This document shows positions 22,415-34,924 of a stretch of 64,000 nt of DNA, one piece after another. A program made the translations under genes and the position numbers. The stretch spans positions 3,505,944 to 3,569,943 of the forward strand of contig VWZX01010273.1 in NCBI GenBank assembly GCA_013399015.1. Direction: 5' to 3'. Positions within the stretch are counted from its first letter, which is position 1; every line of letters starts with the position of its first letter. This DNA comes from Galbula dea (Eukaryota; Chordata; Aves; Piciformes; Galbulidae). Under the pieces are notes generated by a model that saw nothing but the letters and a program-made list of their open reading frames with translations, made no database searches and was not told the DNA's origin.

Positions 22415-25400
22415 AGGAAAAAACAACCCCAAAAAACCAAAATTTTTTCCCAAAAACTTAATCGGAAATGTGCAGGTACTTAAACGTTCTTGTCAGATTT
22501 GATGATCTGTTAAGCTGCCATGGCTGACAATCACAGACTATAGTACCAATCTTTACTTGCATACAGAAGCTTTATTCTCAGTTAAAAGCTGTGTATTTTT
22601 AAACATCAGTTAAAATTTCTTGATAGAAAAGGCATCCTAAAGATTTATTTCCACAGTGACATAACTATCAAAGTACACTTTCCCAAGAAAAAACAGAGCT
22701 AACACTCCTTTCAGAAGAGCAAGTCACAACCCACCCCTTTTTTGAAGTTTGGTATGCATTTTAGCAAAGCAACATGGGTTGAATTCACAGCTTTGGTGAC
22801 TGCAAACCCTGCCTTATAAACATACTGTGCATCTCCATCTCTAAGATCAGTAATAGCCCAGATTCTTTCTGGTGTTGTTGAGCATCTGGCAGGGTTGTGT
22901 CCAGTGAGAGGAAGAGTTTTGGAGAGTATCACCATCTGCAGTTTCAGTAAGACCAATATTGTCTGTGCAAATATTTTAGATGAATACTATCACTTCCATG
23001 GAAACGCTGAAGTAAACTTTTCTGAACTGAAATACCAGAGTTAGAGGGCTTTGAACCCTTTCCAGACAAGAACTCCACTCTTCCTAGAAACCATTAGTTT
23101 CTTTCCCCTCCAACACAAAGTAAAACAGTTTCCCAAAAAGGCAAATATTTGGTTTTCAAGGCTGCAAGGTAAACCTCAGTGATTTTCCTAAAAGCAGGTT
23201 TTGGCTTCGGGCACTTACTATCAAAAGAGAAGTGGGTAGATCATCTTCCTCAAGAGGTTGTTTTGCACGAAGGTATAAAAGTTAACTTCAACTAAAGCAA
23301 TTTAGCTTTCTAATAGCATTTGGCTCCAACAAATGCCTCATATACAAAAACAGATAAAGAACAATTAAAATACTGCTCCTGTCTTGTCTACAAACCAGAG
23401 TCATGAAAAAGGTGTTCTGATGTTTCACTGGCCTCTGCTCAGGATTTCCCAAGCCAAATTACCCTGGCATCAGCCATATGATAAAAGTCCTTCAAAACTG
23501 AAGGTTCTCAGGACTGTAGTGACACAACATAAATGCCTGTTAAAGCCAGTCTCAGATTATGCATAAAACCCAAGGAAACCATTACTTTCTAGGAGTACAA
23601 TTGATACTTTGTTAGTGTTAAAAAGAAGCCAAGCACTCTGCTTCTGAATTACATCTAGCAGAAAAACGCCCCAAAGCAAAACCACTGCTTACTTTTCAGC
23701 CTGATGGGAGAAATGGATGTGTAGACTAAGTATGGCTGTTTTAAACCAATGTTTAAGAAAAGCATACTTCAAACAGAAACATCTAAATAAAATGTTATTC
23801 AATATTTTGTACCCACATCCTAGACCTCACTATCCTACTTGGCACTGGGGGTGCAGATGACTCCAGTATTAGTGTTCTGCTAAAAGAATTCTAAAATTTT
23901 TACAAATTCTTTTTTCCACAGACAACAGTGGTAAATGACAGCAAGGCATCCCCACACCTCCTTTCAACAATAAAGTCTGAATGAGGATTACAAACATACC
24001 TTAAGAAAGAAAAGCCATGGAACTCTAGAATCAGCACTTGGTGACGCTGTTTGAAGCTGACCCTCCCTCAATATACTAGGTGGCTTTCTGGTGATCCGTT
24101 TAAGACATTTTCAGCAACAAAGTAGAAGGAAAAAGATGCTGCCAGGATTCCTTTGTGAGCTTTCAATGGATGACTTAGAATGACAAGAGCTGACCTCTAA
24201 CATATACTGTCTGACACAGCAACTATCCAGTTAGGTGATGTGAGACTCATTCCTGTCCAACATAGATGAGGAAGAATTGGAAAGGAACAGGCTACATTTG
24301 ATCAGCTTTAGAGTCCTTTCTGCCCTTAATGGTTGTTAAAGAGCCATTTTTTTTTTAGGTGTCAAGTTAAAGTAAGATTTTGGGGCCAGAGGCAATGCAT
24401 CTTCAAAAGAAAGGGCTCTTTTCCTGACCTCAGAGGACTCTGAATTAATTCCTCCATCCTCAGAAAACCTCAAGCAACCACAGGAAACAGTAGGGAAGCA
24501 AAGGAAGCAGAAGAACAAAAAAGGAAAAATAGCTCACTACCCCCAGATTAAAAAAGTGTAACAAACAAACAAAAATTCCACACACATCATGCAAGGCACA
24601 ATTAGAAAAATTGCTTCGGACAACACTAATTCTGCTAAAGCACTTCTGCATTATTGAAAATCTATGTTGTAACAAATTGATCTGTGAAAAGGTAAAATTC
24701 TAGTCTGAGGCAAGAGGGGCAATTGAGCAAACAACTCCTCAAACAACCAAACAACTTTGTTTTACTAAAAATGACTTCTCATTATGAACACTCACAGCGT
24801 AGGATTTCAAAGCTACTGAGTCTATACAATGAACAAACACCCCATCCACTATTTTTAAAGAGAAATAGCTATTAGTCTTCACTGTCTCGTCCAATGTTCC
24901 AACAACTGCTGTATTTCATCAACTTCTGCTATTTCAGAAATTCAGTCAATAACAGTCTGGGCAAAAAAAGACCTTAGCAGAAAATATTTTTCAACAGGGA
25001 AAAAAAATCCACTCCCCTTCCCTCCCCCAAAAAACACAACAAAAATCCAAAACCAACCAAACAACCCAAAAAATCAAAAAAACCCCAAAAAGACCACCCT
25101 GTTTGTTCAAGCTCTTGTGATCATTCACCTGCAAACACAAAAAAACCACCTTGTTCTTCTGCATAATTCAGCTGGGCAAGCTACCGTCTAAGCACTAAAA
25201 TTAACAATACAAGAACTAGGGCAGCACATATGGGAATGCATGGGGAGGCAGGTCACAAGATCATCAGAACATTTGTTGTTCTTTAACATTTAGGATTCAT
25301 GCCTCTCCCTCTACTCAAGAGCAAAGATTGTTTTTCATCCCTTTAAATTATATTAATGTAAAATACAGTTATACCTCTTTGCACAGAGCAAGTCATTGAG

Positions 25401-26010
25401 ATTACTATGAGTATAATCTATAAAATGGTTAAGATTCTGCTCCAGATTCTCCCCATGCCTCGTAGAGTGTCAGAGCCCTGGTAAAATTTGCTTTACATAG
25501 TTCTGTGGTAGAAATTCAGTCTACTTTTCTACCTCTTAAATGAAGCTCAGTAGACAATAACAGAGAAAAAACATCAACAATGCACTATGCCAGCCTCTCT
25601 GACAACATAACAGGCACAAGTAGAAACAACAGAGATTCAGTTGGCTCTAAGGAAACATTTCAGCATTTTACCAGTAAAGCAGTGACCCTTCCAACTTGTA
25701 CTGTTCTGTGACACTACAAAATGAATCATTAATCTGTGTGTGGTATTTTTTGGGTTTAGCCTCATTTGTGACCTCACACATTTTGGACCTTACACCATAC
25801 ATACATGGCACTGAGGAAAGAATAGTTTCTTAATGGTATTTAACTGATATTCTTGCTTCAGCATTCAGGTATTATACATTTTAATTTATTATTATATTTG
25901 ACAGAAAGATTACAACAAAAACTATCAATAATTGGAACTATCTAATCACATTACAATAAGACCTAATTTTATTAAGACAGAACAGTGTGTTTGAAGCACA
26001 TCTGTTCTTT
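22415..26010. other. non-coding stretch, A-rich patches, no supported gene
   Basis: Contains an A/C-rich low-complexity tract at about 25005-25100 (CCCCCAAAAAACACAAC, CCAAACAACCC and similar) and smaller A-runs. The 81-codon minus-strand frame at 22711-22956 is unrecognised. No exon-like structure can be supported. Confidence 0.5.
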
Positions 26011-26013
26011 TAT

Positions 26014-26613
26014 TGCTGGTGTTGGTTGACAAGAAGCTGAACATCACCTGGCAATATGCATTCGCAGACCAGAAAGCCAATTGTATCCTGGGCTGCATCA
26101 AAAGCAGCAGGGACAGCAGGTCAAGGAAGGCGACTCTCCTTCTACTTTCTCCTCATGAGATACCACCTGGAGTACTATGTTCAGCTCTGGGGCTTCCAAC
26201 ATAAGAAGGACATAGTCCTGCTCGAGTGAGTCAAGAGAAGGGCCATGAAGATGTTCCAAGGGCTGGAACATCTCTCCTATGAAGACAGGTCAAGAGAGAT
26301 GGGTTTGTTCAGCCTAGAGAAGAGAAGGCTCCAGAGGCACCTTATAGCAGCCTTCTAGTATCTAAAAGGGGCCTCCAACAAGGCTGCAGAGTGACTTTTT
26401 ACAAGAAAATGTAGTGACAAGACAAGGGGAAATGTCTTTAAACTGAAAGAGTGTAGCTTTAGATTAGATGTAAGGAAGATATTGTGAGTGGTGAGGCATT
26501 GGAACAGTTTGAGCAATCTGATTAATGGAAGGTGTTCCTGTCAACTGCAGGGGGGGAGGGATATCAAACTAGGTGATCTCTAAGGTCCCTTCCAACCAAA
26601 CCATTTATGATTG
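26014..26613 (+). mobile_element. CR1 LINE, ORF2 C-terminus to 3' end, internally deleted
   Basis: Sense-strand CR1 beginning in the reverse-transcriptase C-terminal region. The translation opens with LVDKKLNITWQYAF, then QKANCILGCIKSS, then PPGVLCSALGLP in one frame. It then needs frameshifts to follow 'GHEDVPRAGTSLL', FSLEKRRLQRHLIAAF, and a TRQGEMSLN segment. The DNA continues through AGATTAGATGTAAGGAAGATATTG and GTGAGGCATTGGAACAG. It then jumps at about 26507 to TTTGAGCAATCTGATTAATGGAAGGTGTTCCTGTC, so about 100 bp of the usual end of ORF2 is missing. It finishes with GGTGATCTCTAAGGTCCCTTCCAACCAAACCATTTATGATTG, a proper CR1 3' terminus. It has several frameshifts and stops, so it is inactive. 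The first 63 codons (26013-26204) remain open only by chance. Confidence 0.93.
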
Positions 26614-26619
26614 CAACTA

Positions 26620-28735
26620 GAGCTGCAAGTCCAAACAGATCTGCAGAGTCAAAAAACAAGTACGCAGAAGAGGAAGACCAGACAATTAGTGGCTAACTGT
26701 GAAAACTGTGGGTTTGGTACCACATAGAGATAAAGGTGATAAAGAAGAAATTTGAAGAAATTTAGAATTTTCACTTGGAATCCAGTTTGTCATGCAGCCT
26801 GGTTTTCAAAGTCTTGGTATCTATGTTTAACATAAGGCAAAGCTCAGCATCCTGTCATAAACTAGCCTTAGCAATCACTGGGCAAAACCCAATCACCACA
26901 TTTTCCACAAGGCCACATTTAAACTTGCAAATCCTTTCCTCATTTACTATACCACCAGCTTCTTCATTAACTTTATTGTCCCAGAAACGACAGCTTGCTT
27001 CTTGATTTAAATCCAAGGCATGTTCCGAGCCCTAATTTATCTGCAAAGCACCACAATAGACAGCAATTCGGTGGAAACCACAGTACATGCTTATTTAATT
27101 ACAGACAGTATCATAATGCATATGTATACGGACAAGGGAGCTAATTTGACATTGAACAAACAACAGAGAAGGAGAAGCCTGTGCATAATTTTCTGTTTTA
27201 AAGACTGTGAATAACAGGAGTTTAATTATATCATGTCATATCTATATGCACGTTGATCATCAACAAGGCTGTGCCAGACAGCTTGCTGCTAGTTACATTA
27301 AAGATGTACTTTTATCTAATGCAATAAAGGGAGTAGACTGTCATCTTTCTCATGAAAAACCCTGCCCAGAATGGCATATTCTAGCTGGAGAGTGTCACAG
27401 ATATTTCCTGACAAGAGTGGAAAGGTGAGATCAAGAATCTTAGGTTTGTTCCAGCTCTCAAAGAAATTTTCTTTAATACATACAGGCTTTCATACCAGCA
27501 CAATCATTTCTCTTCCCAGACAACATGTCCTTGATAGACTTTTACTTCTCTTTCTTTGGTTCTTTTCCTTAATCTTGTTTCCTAATTCTCCACCTCTCAT
27601 TCTTTCCATTCCAATTCCATTCTCCTTATCCAAGCACTGGTAAACTGATCTCTCCAGGACATCCAGTATCTTAGAATTACCTGCTCAGTAGCAGTCCCAT
27701 TCCTAAGTAACCTCCTACTCAAATCAGCCAGCATATATATGTCCCTTTTTTATTCCAGTTTCACAACTCCTACTCCCTCTGCTTCTCTCAGTCTATCAAA
27801 ATTTTTAGAATTCCCATCAAGAATTTTGCACCTATAAAGCACAAAATTACCTCTAATGTGGAAATGAGACAGTAACAGCATGATATGAGCTGTGGAAGCA
27901 CACAAGGGATCAGCATTCTGAAATATTTTCTCTCTCATGAATATTTAGGTTTTGTTGCCTATTTACCATAATTTTAAGGGTTGGGGGTTTATTTTTTTAT
28001 AAAAACCCCCCCACATTTACCCATGAAAGTAACTATTATCTATAGTTGCTGTAAAACATGATCTGAAAAGTAAGAAACATTATGTACCCAACAGAACTTT
28101 TAAATTTGTAAGCACAAATTAAAGAAAAAGTTCTTATACATATCTACATTCCAGATGGTCTGGTAATAAGAGCTTTCAATACCATTTTTAGAAACAAGTC
28201 ATATGAAAGATGCAAAGTAGAAAGTGTACCAAGAGGGGTGAGATAATTTATTGACAATGCTGTAGAGAGGATCTTCTGCCATGCTAGTCACAAGCTAGCC
28301 TACATAATTTTCACAGTTGCTCTGTAAATTGTGCTATTTGATGGGAAGCCAGAGAAAGATACATGCCACCCAGGACTGTCAAAATAATTAAATATGTACA
28401 GAATATTAAGCATGAATGTATATGTCCTAATTAAAATAAAATATTATTGATATAGCTTTATAATAAGGCAAAACTAATTTATTTCTGTTCTCACACAGGC
28501 CATTGCTTAAGCTTGATAAACTCAGATGGCTTTCTTTTCCTGGGAGAAGTACTAGAAGAACAGATTTCTATTGTTCTTATGTAACAAAGAATTTATTACT
28601 TGATAATGCTATGCACAAAAGAGCCATCAAAGCAAAGTTATTACAGAGCATGTAACATGGTGAAAAGAAAGAAAAGAAAGGAAAAAATGTACAAAAAAAG
28701 GCAATTTGTTTGAAAATTCCCCAACTTACACATAT
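26620..28735. other. non-coding stretch; possible conserved element at about 27020-27340
   Basis: No gene is supported. The part at 27020-27340 is low in simple repeats and rich in homeodomain/SOX-like words (TTTAATTA, AACAAAC), discussed as a finding. The rest is AT-rich unique sequence with a pyrimidine-rich patch at 27500-27640. It has an (AAAAG)-like tract at 28661-28684 only just beyond the middle of the next interval. Confidence 0.4.
28662..28686. repeat. (AAAAG/AAAG)n A-rich repeat
   Basis: GAAAAGAAAGAAAAGAAAGGAAAAAATG: an imperfect purine repeat of about 25 bp. Confidence 0.7.
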
Positions 28736-28738
28736 GGT

Positions 28739-28819
28739 TTAGTGGGCATGGTGGTGATAGATTGATGGTTGGAGTTGATTAACTTAGAGTCTTTTCCAAC
28801 CTTAATGATTCTGTGATTG
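28739..28819 (+). mobile_element. short CR1 3' tail (sense)
   Basis: TTAGTGGGCATGGTGGTGATAGATTGATGGTTGGAGTTGATTAACTTAGAGTCTTTTCCAACCTTAATGATTCTGTGATTG matches the last 80 bp of avian CR1 ('TTAGTGG...TGATGGTTGGACTTGATGATCTTAGAGGTCTTTTCCAACCT..ATGATTCTGTGATT'). It is strongly 5'-truncated, which is usual for CR1. Confidence 0.9.
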
Positions 28820-28824
28820 TACCT

Positions 28825-30900
28825 CAACGTAAATAAAAGTTAGAACATTCTGGATGCAGATTCAAAGAGTCGCCTTCACAATCCATCCGTTCCATAGTGA
28901 GGGCAAAATTACCTCTGCTTGCCTACATCAGAGATATGTTTTCAGGCTGAGTTTGCTAAATCACAAACTGTAAAGTTTAAAATAGCTGCAAAGTAATTTG
29001 TTTTACTGATGTACAGAACACCTTATTTTGAACATTAGTATATGGCTAAGAAGGGACTACAACAGATTTTTTTCAACTACACGTGATGTGGAAAAATATT
29101 TGAGATAATGCCTGTGATTATAATGCTATTACTAATCCTATGGTAAAAAAATTACTGAACACATTGAGCCCACTATAATTCAGAGGTCATTTATGTAGGA
29201 AAATTAGTGTGCAAGGGGGTAGGATATTAATTTACAGAAAATTGACTTCCTCACTGTAATCTCTTCTTACACTGCCATACAGTACACTAAAATCAGTGTA
29301 ATGTTATCCATTTTCTAAACGGCACATAGTGAAACATCCATACTGCCAAGGACTTGGGAACTACTGCATGATTATAGCTCTCAGGTCAAAAAAAGAAAAA
29401 AAAGGAAAATTGTCCAAATTTCTTTAAGTTAGTTCACATAACATGATCAAATTATATCAATAACTTAAAAAATGCCAAACACACGCACCTAAAAAAAACC
29501 TGCAAAAGATATAAGAAAATCTCCTTTATATTCTGTCAAACTCCTGGGCAACCATCACATGGCATTTCGTATCTCTGCAGCCTTCACATTCATTGAAGAT
29601 ACAGTTGGTATTTTCTATCAACTATGTCAGGATGCCACAATTACAGTGTTCATCCAAAAGAAAAGCACAGAAATCAGATACTAGTGGTTACTCTAAATTA
29701 ATTTAGTGTTACCTTCAGGAAATTAAATGTTGAGCACGTGAAGATATTAAAACAAAGATGTATTTTAAAATATCTGACATAAGCTGGGACAAGAAAAAAA
29801 ACAAACTCTGGCATGTTTAACAACGAGTAACACAAGGCAATACTGTATGTTCTAGCAAGCATGTTATCTGATGATGAAATAATCATGTTCATGTCTACAC
29901 AACACATATCTGAAGATCCTTTAACAGAAAAAGCAATGCTTTAGAAACAAGGAGATGTAACAGGTGACAATCACATGTCCTCAAACTGAAGTTATTCCAT
30001 GTCTTTGAAAGAGTGATACATTGTAAGCAGTCATCAAAACATGTCAGCTTACAAAATGACACGAGGAGCAGAGTCATAATTGGTGTGAAAAGAAAGAATT
30101 GTGCCTAATTTCAAATGGTGCATTTTGAAGCTCATATGTGTGCACTGTATTAATGTTAGCATATCCAAAAATCAGTGGAGTTCAGAGAAAAGTCAGAAAC
30201 TCAGATGTCAAACTGTAAATTCAACCCACCAGAAAGATTGCAGACTCTCAGACACAGATTTTGTTTTACAAAGTCCTCACCCCACTAGCTTTTAACCAGA
30301 ACAATGCACTCAACGTGGAATTAAATTTTAACAACATCTGGACACCTCAACAACTATCAAATGTGACAGGGTGCTGTATAGAGACTGTGCAATATGTGAT
30401 CACAAAGACAGTTCATCTGTGCCCTTGAAACAAGGACCCAGTTCAATAAAATATTAATCATGTGTTGACTGTTCACATACCTAAAAGCAAGTGCTCATGT
30501 TTTCGTTTGTTTGGTGGCTGTTTTTCTTTCCCCTCTTCCTCTTTTGCTTTTGTTTGTTTAGTTTTGAGGGAAGGGAGGTTTGATTGGCTTTTTGTTTGTT
30601 TGGGTTTTTTTTGCTTCTGGAGTCAAGAACTAACAGCCTGTTATTGCTGTAACAGTAACAGTAATAGATTGGTTTTAATTTAAGTAAATGTGGCTTGAAC
30701 AAGACAGTTTCAAGGACTTAACATATTCTGTATCACATTATTAATGGAGTATTAACAGAGCACAATGCAAGTTCTTAAACTGGAACAATTTTTTACAAAA
30801 AAGTAGGAAAGTATTGACTGTAGAAAATAATCTCAACTGTAAAGTTGATCCTCCACCTTTGGCACAGATAGGTGGTATCTGCAAAGTCTGGGACAACAAT
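28825..30900. other. non-coding stretch, no supported gene
   Basis: AT-rich unique DNA. A G/T-rich low-complexity patch (TTTGTTTG-type) lies at about 30500-30620 and explains the complementary open frames there. No transposon or RNA gene is recognised. Confidence 0.5.
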
Positions 30901-30906
30901 AGCCTT

Positions 30907-31142
30907 AGCTTGGATATTTAGAAAAACTTCTTCACAAAAAGGGTTGTCAAGCCCTGGCACAGGCTGCCCACAGAAGTGATAGAGTCACCATCCCTGGGTG
31001 GATTTAAAATAGATGTAGATGTGGCACTTAGGGACATATTTTAGTGGTGAACTTGGTAACATTAGGTTTACAGTTGCACTTGATGATGTCTTTTCTTGAA
31101 AATGACTTGAAAATGTCTTTTCTAACCTAAACAATTCTATGA
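30907..31142 (+). mobile_element. CR1 LINE 3' UTR (sense)
   Basis: Reads CTTGGATATTTAGAAAAACTTCTTCACAAAAAGGGTTGTCAAGCCCTGGCACAGGCTGCCCACAGAAGTGATAGAGTCACCATCCCTGGGTGGATTTAAAATAGATGTAGATGTGGCACTTAGGGACATATTTTAGTGGTGAACTTGG, then a diverged end GTCTTTTCTAACCTAAACAATTCTATGA. This is the end of CR1 ORF2 plus the 3' UTR of a common avian subfamily. A small local duplication (TTGAAAATGACTTGAAAATGTCTTTTCT) interrupts the usual 'GATCTTAAAGGTCTTTTCC'. Confidence 0.93.
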
Positions 31143-31149
31143 AATTAAA

Positions 31150-34100
31150 AGTAAAATCCTTTATTAGGCAAGGCAAGTACAAACAGCTGACAAGAACACC
31201 TCAGCTTTTCCATTTTGAATTTGTTTAGTTACTGAATTAGTTTAGTGATACAATACAGTAAAACATCCTAGTCAGCTCCATCACCCTATAATGGACAACT
31301 AATCTTTTGGCAGAAAGAGATGTATAAAACCCATAACAATTTTTATTGTGTATGGCTTCTGTCTGGAAAAAGAAATTACTTCTGATAAATTTCATAATTT
31401 ATTAAACAAGTTAATTGGAAATTTCCATAAATAGATGATCTATTTAATACTCATTTGGCTTCTAGCTGGCAATAAGCCAGTCCCTCTGGGTGAATTTTTG
31501 GTACTGATTGAAAATATATCACCATTAATTTCACAGTGCCAATGCCTCTCTCTTATTTCTCTCCATTTCAGAGCAGTGAAGACATACAAACTACTTTGCA
31601 CTCCCTGGGCAATAGTTTTTAATTTCATTTTATTTTTTAAGACTATCCAGATCCAAGCAACACAAAATCCACATAAAAGTAATTTTGAGAGGGGCGTAGA
31701 GCAAAGAAGAATCCACAGAATCACATAAGATGGCATTTTTTCCTGCTACAATTTGACTTTAACTTTCTGAACAGTGGACAGTAATTATTTAATACCTCCT
31801 CCAAATAATGCTATACCATTTGCACTACAAGAATCATTAGGACAAAGTTAAAAATGTAAGCTTATTATTTAAGATGCTAGAAATTATCTAGACATTTTTG
31901 GTTTAGTAATCTTGAAAAATATCTTCTAAGAAGTAAAAGCTAATGACAAAATCCAACAAGTCCTGGTCTTTATTATCCTATAAATACAAGCAACTTGGGT
32001 TTCACCAATTAGTCATAGATGCATCTCATATACCCTATATATTTTGTATCCTTTGATTCCATTTATTTGTTCTCATACTTAAAACCCTCAGGACACATTA
32101 TCTTTCTAGTTAGAAAAACAAGGCAGGAATTCACAAGTTTCCTTTCTACCTCCCAGAAGTCCAAGTGGTCAAAGAAAACTCTTTTCCTCTGGTTTTACTT
32201 TTTCATTCAGACAACCCAAAATAGGGAGAAGCTGCTTTATCTCCATTTTCTGCATGGTTTTGGAAGAACAGGAAGGAGATTTAAGTTCTCCTAGGTCGGC
32301 AGAGGATGCAGGGAGGAATCAGCATACCATCCTCAAAAAACAGATTATATGTTAACCCTGGCAATTAACTACCAGAAGCACTTAAGTCTTTACTTTGATT
32401 CCATTCAAAAGTGTCTGCCTCATCATTAAAGTCATTTCCATTTAGGTAATACAGGACAGCAGCTCTTTAAGAGATTAGCTGCCTGGTAAAGACAGAGGGA
32501 AATCTTCCTCTCTAGCATAGGATCAGGCTAATCTTTGCTCTTTCCAAGACTTACCACTGAATTAGATGAGTGGAAGCACATGAACTGGAAACTCTCCAGT
32601 ACAAGAGATAGCTGTCAGCATTGCATTCACACATGCTCCAATAAAATCCAGATTTTTTCCAGTCTCCTTCACACACCGAAAATGTCTGTTTTCCCAGACT
32701 TTTGAGGAATGCATTCACAAGATTTTTGTTTTCTTTGTTATCATTATCAACATTACATTCTATGGCAAATGCTACTCCTAGGCCTCAAAGGAAAATAAGC
32801 TGTCTCTTCCAATACTGTTGGATTGTTTCACTATTGGATTGCTTTGCTATTCTAACACAGCCACACAAGATTCATCATACAGGTTTCCACACCGAACTAA
32901 AAACTAAAGGAATACCTTATTTCTACTTCCTCTTGCACCTCCCTCTACCATCATTACACACGTTACGTTACCAACTAATTGCCACTAGTAGCAATCCCCA
33001 TGTGACTCCCTCAATAGGCATGGATGGCTTTTCTATCTGGTCTCCACATAAGACTGTAATACAGATTCAGCATAACACATCCAACACAGCCTCTTAAGCA
33101 TCATTTCAATAATAACCAGGGTGTTAAAAATTACTACTGTTTCAACTAAATGTTATTTTAACAGCCTTATATTCTTTACTGATGTTAATGAATTAGATAA
33201 ACCAATCTAAAGTATTTGCAAGTTGTTTACAGTTCCAACAGCCTGACTCAGAGGAATAAAATATTTTAATCAAAAAGAGATATCAAATTATAATTTAATA
33301 ATAAAGAGAGACTAATCCTAATTTTCATCCCTCCTCCCCATACCTTTGTTTTCATGAGTTGCAGGAAAACAAAAACATTCTTAACTTGAAAGACAGAAGA
33401 CATGAAAATATTTAGTAAGGTATACAACAATAGCTGTGCCCAAATCTGTAAATTTGTGGATAATATTTGCTAAATGCAACAGTGAAAAATGTCATCCTGT
33501 GGAGGCTTTTCCAAAGATTATTTCTCAACATTACCAATGTTCCATACTCTGGCTTCATATTCTCCATTGTAGAGATAAATGAGCAGAATCTGAAGGACCC
33601 TGTCCATATCCCTTTAAATTCAGCAGAAACATTTCTGGAACTGTCAGGGGCAGAAAGGAAGAAAAAAAAATTAAAAAAAAAATCTGATTTTCCAGCAGTG
33701 GCTAGTTTTCTTCATGGATGTATCTGTAGCCATCACTGCCATCCAGGGCCTGATTGCCTTTTCTGCTTTCTCTTACTGAATTTCATGACCCATTTATAAT
33801 AGATAAAGATTACAAAAGAAGTTTATAGCAATTTTAGAAGCAATAATGCAGCCTTTCAAACACTGGCATGAGAAATCAAGAAATAGAGTTAAACTGTGTG
33901 TATTACAAAGAGAAAATGACAAATTTTAAGATACCATGTTTCACTTGTGATTTTATGCATTAGTTTGATTTAAACATATTCAGCATTCACTTCTATGCCT
34001 CATTTACTCAGCTGTTGATAACATACAGTTTGCTAATGCAGCAAAAACAACCTTATCCACAGAGGACATCAGCATGAGAATTAACCTTGAGTGGCAGAAG

Positions 34101-34900
34101 CTGATCTGTACTTAGTAACAACTAAATAGCTTGATTTTCTCAGGAAATGCAACTGGAATACTTATTCTTTGTTAAAACAAATAAATTTTTAGAAATCCCA
34201 AACCAAGAAGGTCACCTGCATGAAAGGAAACAGTAGTTTTTGGTGGTGGTTTTTATTTACCATAGAATAGCAGGAATTCAGTACTTGCAAAGCAGATCAG
34301 AAGAGGCAGAATTTGATTTAGACTACTCATTTAGTAGTCCACGACATGAATAATGGATGAGTTGCTGGCACTTTCCTGGATGCTATCCTAAACCATTCAT
34401 TGTATTTCATTTGAGAGTTCAGTTACAGGGAGTTTGTGTCATTTTTGGGTGTGAATGAAGTGAAAAAACTACTATTCTTGTTTAGCACTCTCCCAGAATG
34501 TGTTTCTAAAGAAAAGTAATAAGGTATAACTGTCCTGGAATACTCATTTAGAATCAAGCCACACATCATCTTGTTTAATATCAGAATATAGCACAGTTTA
34601 TAAAGCTACTGAATATACAAAAATTCAGATATAAAATTGGTAATTCATGGTGCCTAGCCATTAAACAACACTGTTTATTGTCTCACAGCTCTCAGAGCAG
34701 AGCTGGATATAAGCTTTGGCACAACATCATTGTCCGATTCCTATTTTTTTCATGAAATAGCTGCATATCATTTTGAAGCATCACATCTCTGTCAAGTCAC
34801 AGTGCCCATTTATTTCAAGTTCATTGTGATAACAACGTGGCAGCGAGGAAGCTAACTTCTGTAGTAACAATTATGTGGCACAATGTCTATTGCTAATGCC
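31150..34900. other. non-coding stretch, no supported gene
   Basis: AT-rich unique DNA. Contains an A-rich tract at 33660-33682 and a 7-bp inverted repeat GACTACT-catt(t)-AGTAGTC at 34321-34339. The 131-codon plus-strand frame at 32702-33097 and the 110-codon frame at 33467-33799 show no family motifs. The latter runs through the A-rich tract, typical of chance frames. Confidence 0.5.
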
Positions 34901-34904
34901 TTGA

Positions 34905-34917
34905 CCACTAGAGGGTG
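34905..34917 (+). promoter_or_regulatory. CTCF-like motif
   Basis: CCACTAGAGGGTG fits the CTCF core CCASYAGRKGGCR at every position except the C near the 3' end, where it has T. It stands outside any recognised repeat. A single motif is not proof of occupancy. Confidence 0.4.
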
Positions 34918-34924
34918 ATAAACT

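Noticed and set aside
25005..25100. A/C-rich tract resembling a retrocopy poly(A) tail
   Set aside because: No recognisable retroposed sequence or target duplication beside it; treated as low complexity.
30481..30702. Complementary 73-codon frames on both strands
   Set aside because: Produced by a TTTGTTTG/AAACAAAC low-complexity tract.
32702..33097. 131-codon plus-strand frame with a hydrophobic, signal-like start
   Set aside because: No domain, pyrimidine-rich composition explains the Leu/Ser/Phe richness, and no supporting regulatory context is visible.
33467..33799. 110-codon plus-strand frame
   Set aside because: It runs through an A-rich low-complexity tract coding for poly-lysine, typical of a chance frame.
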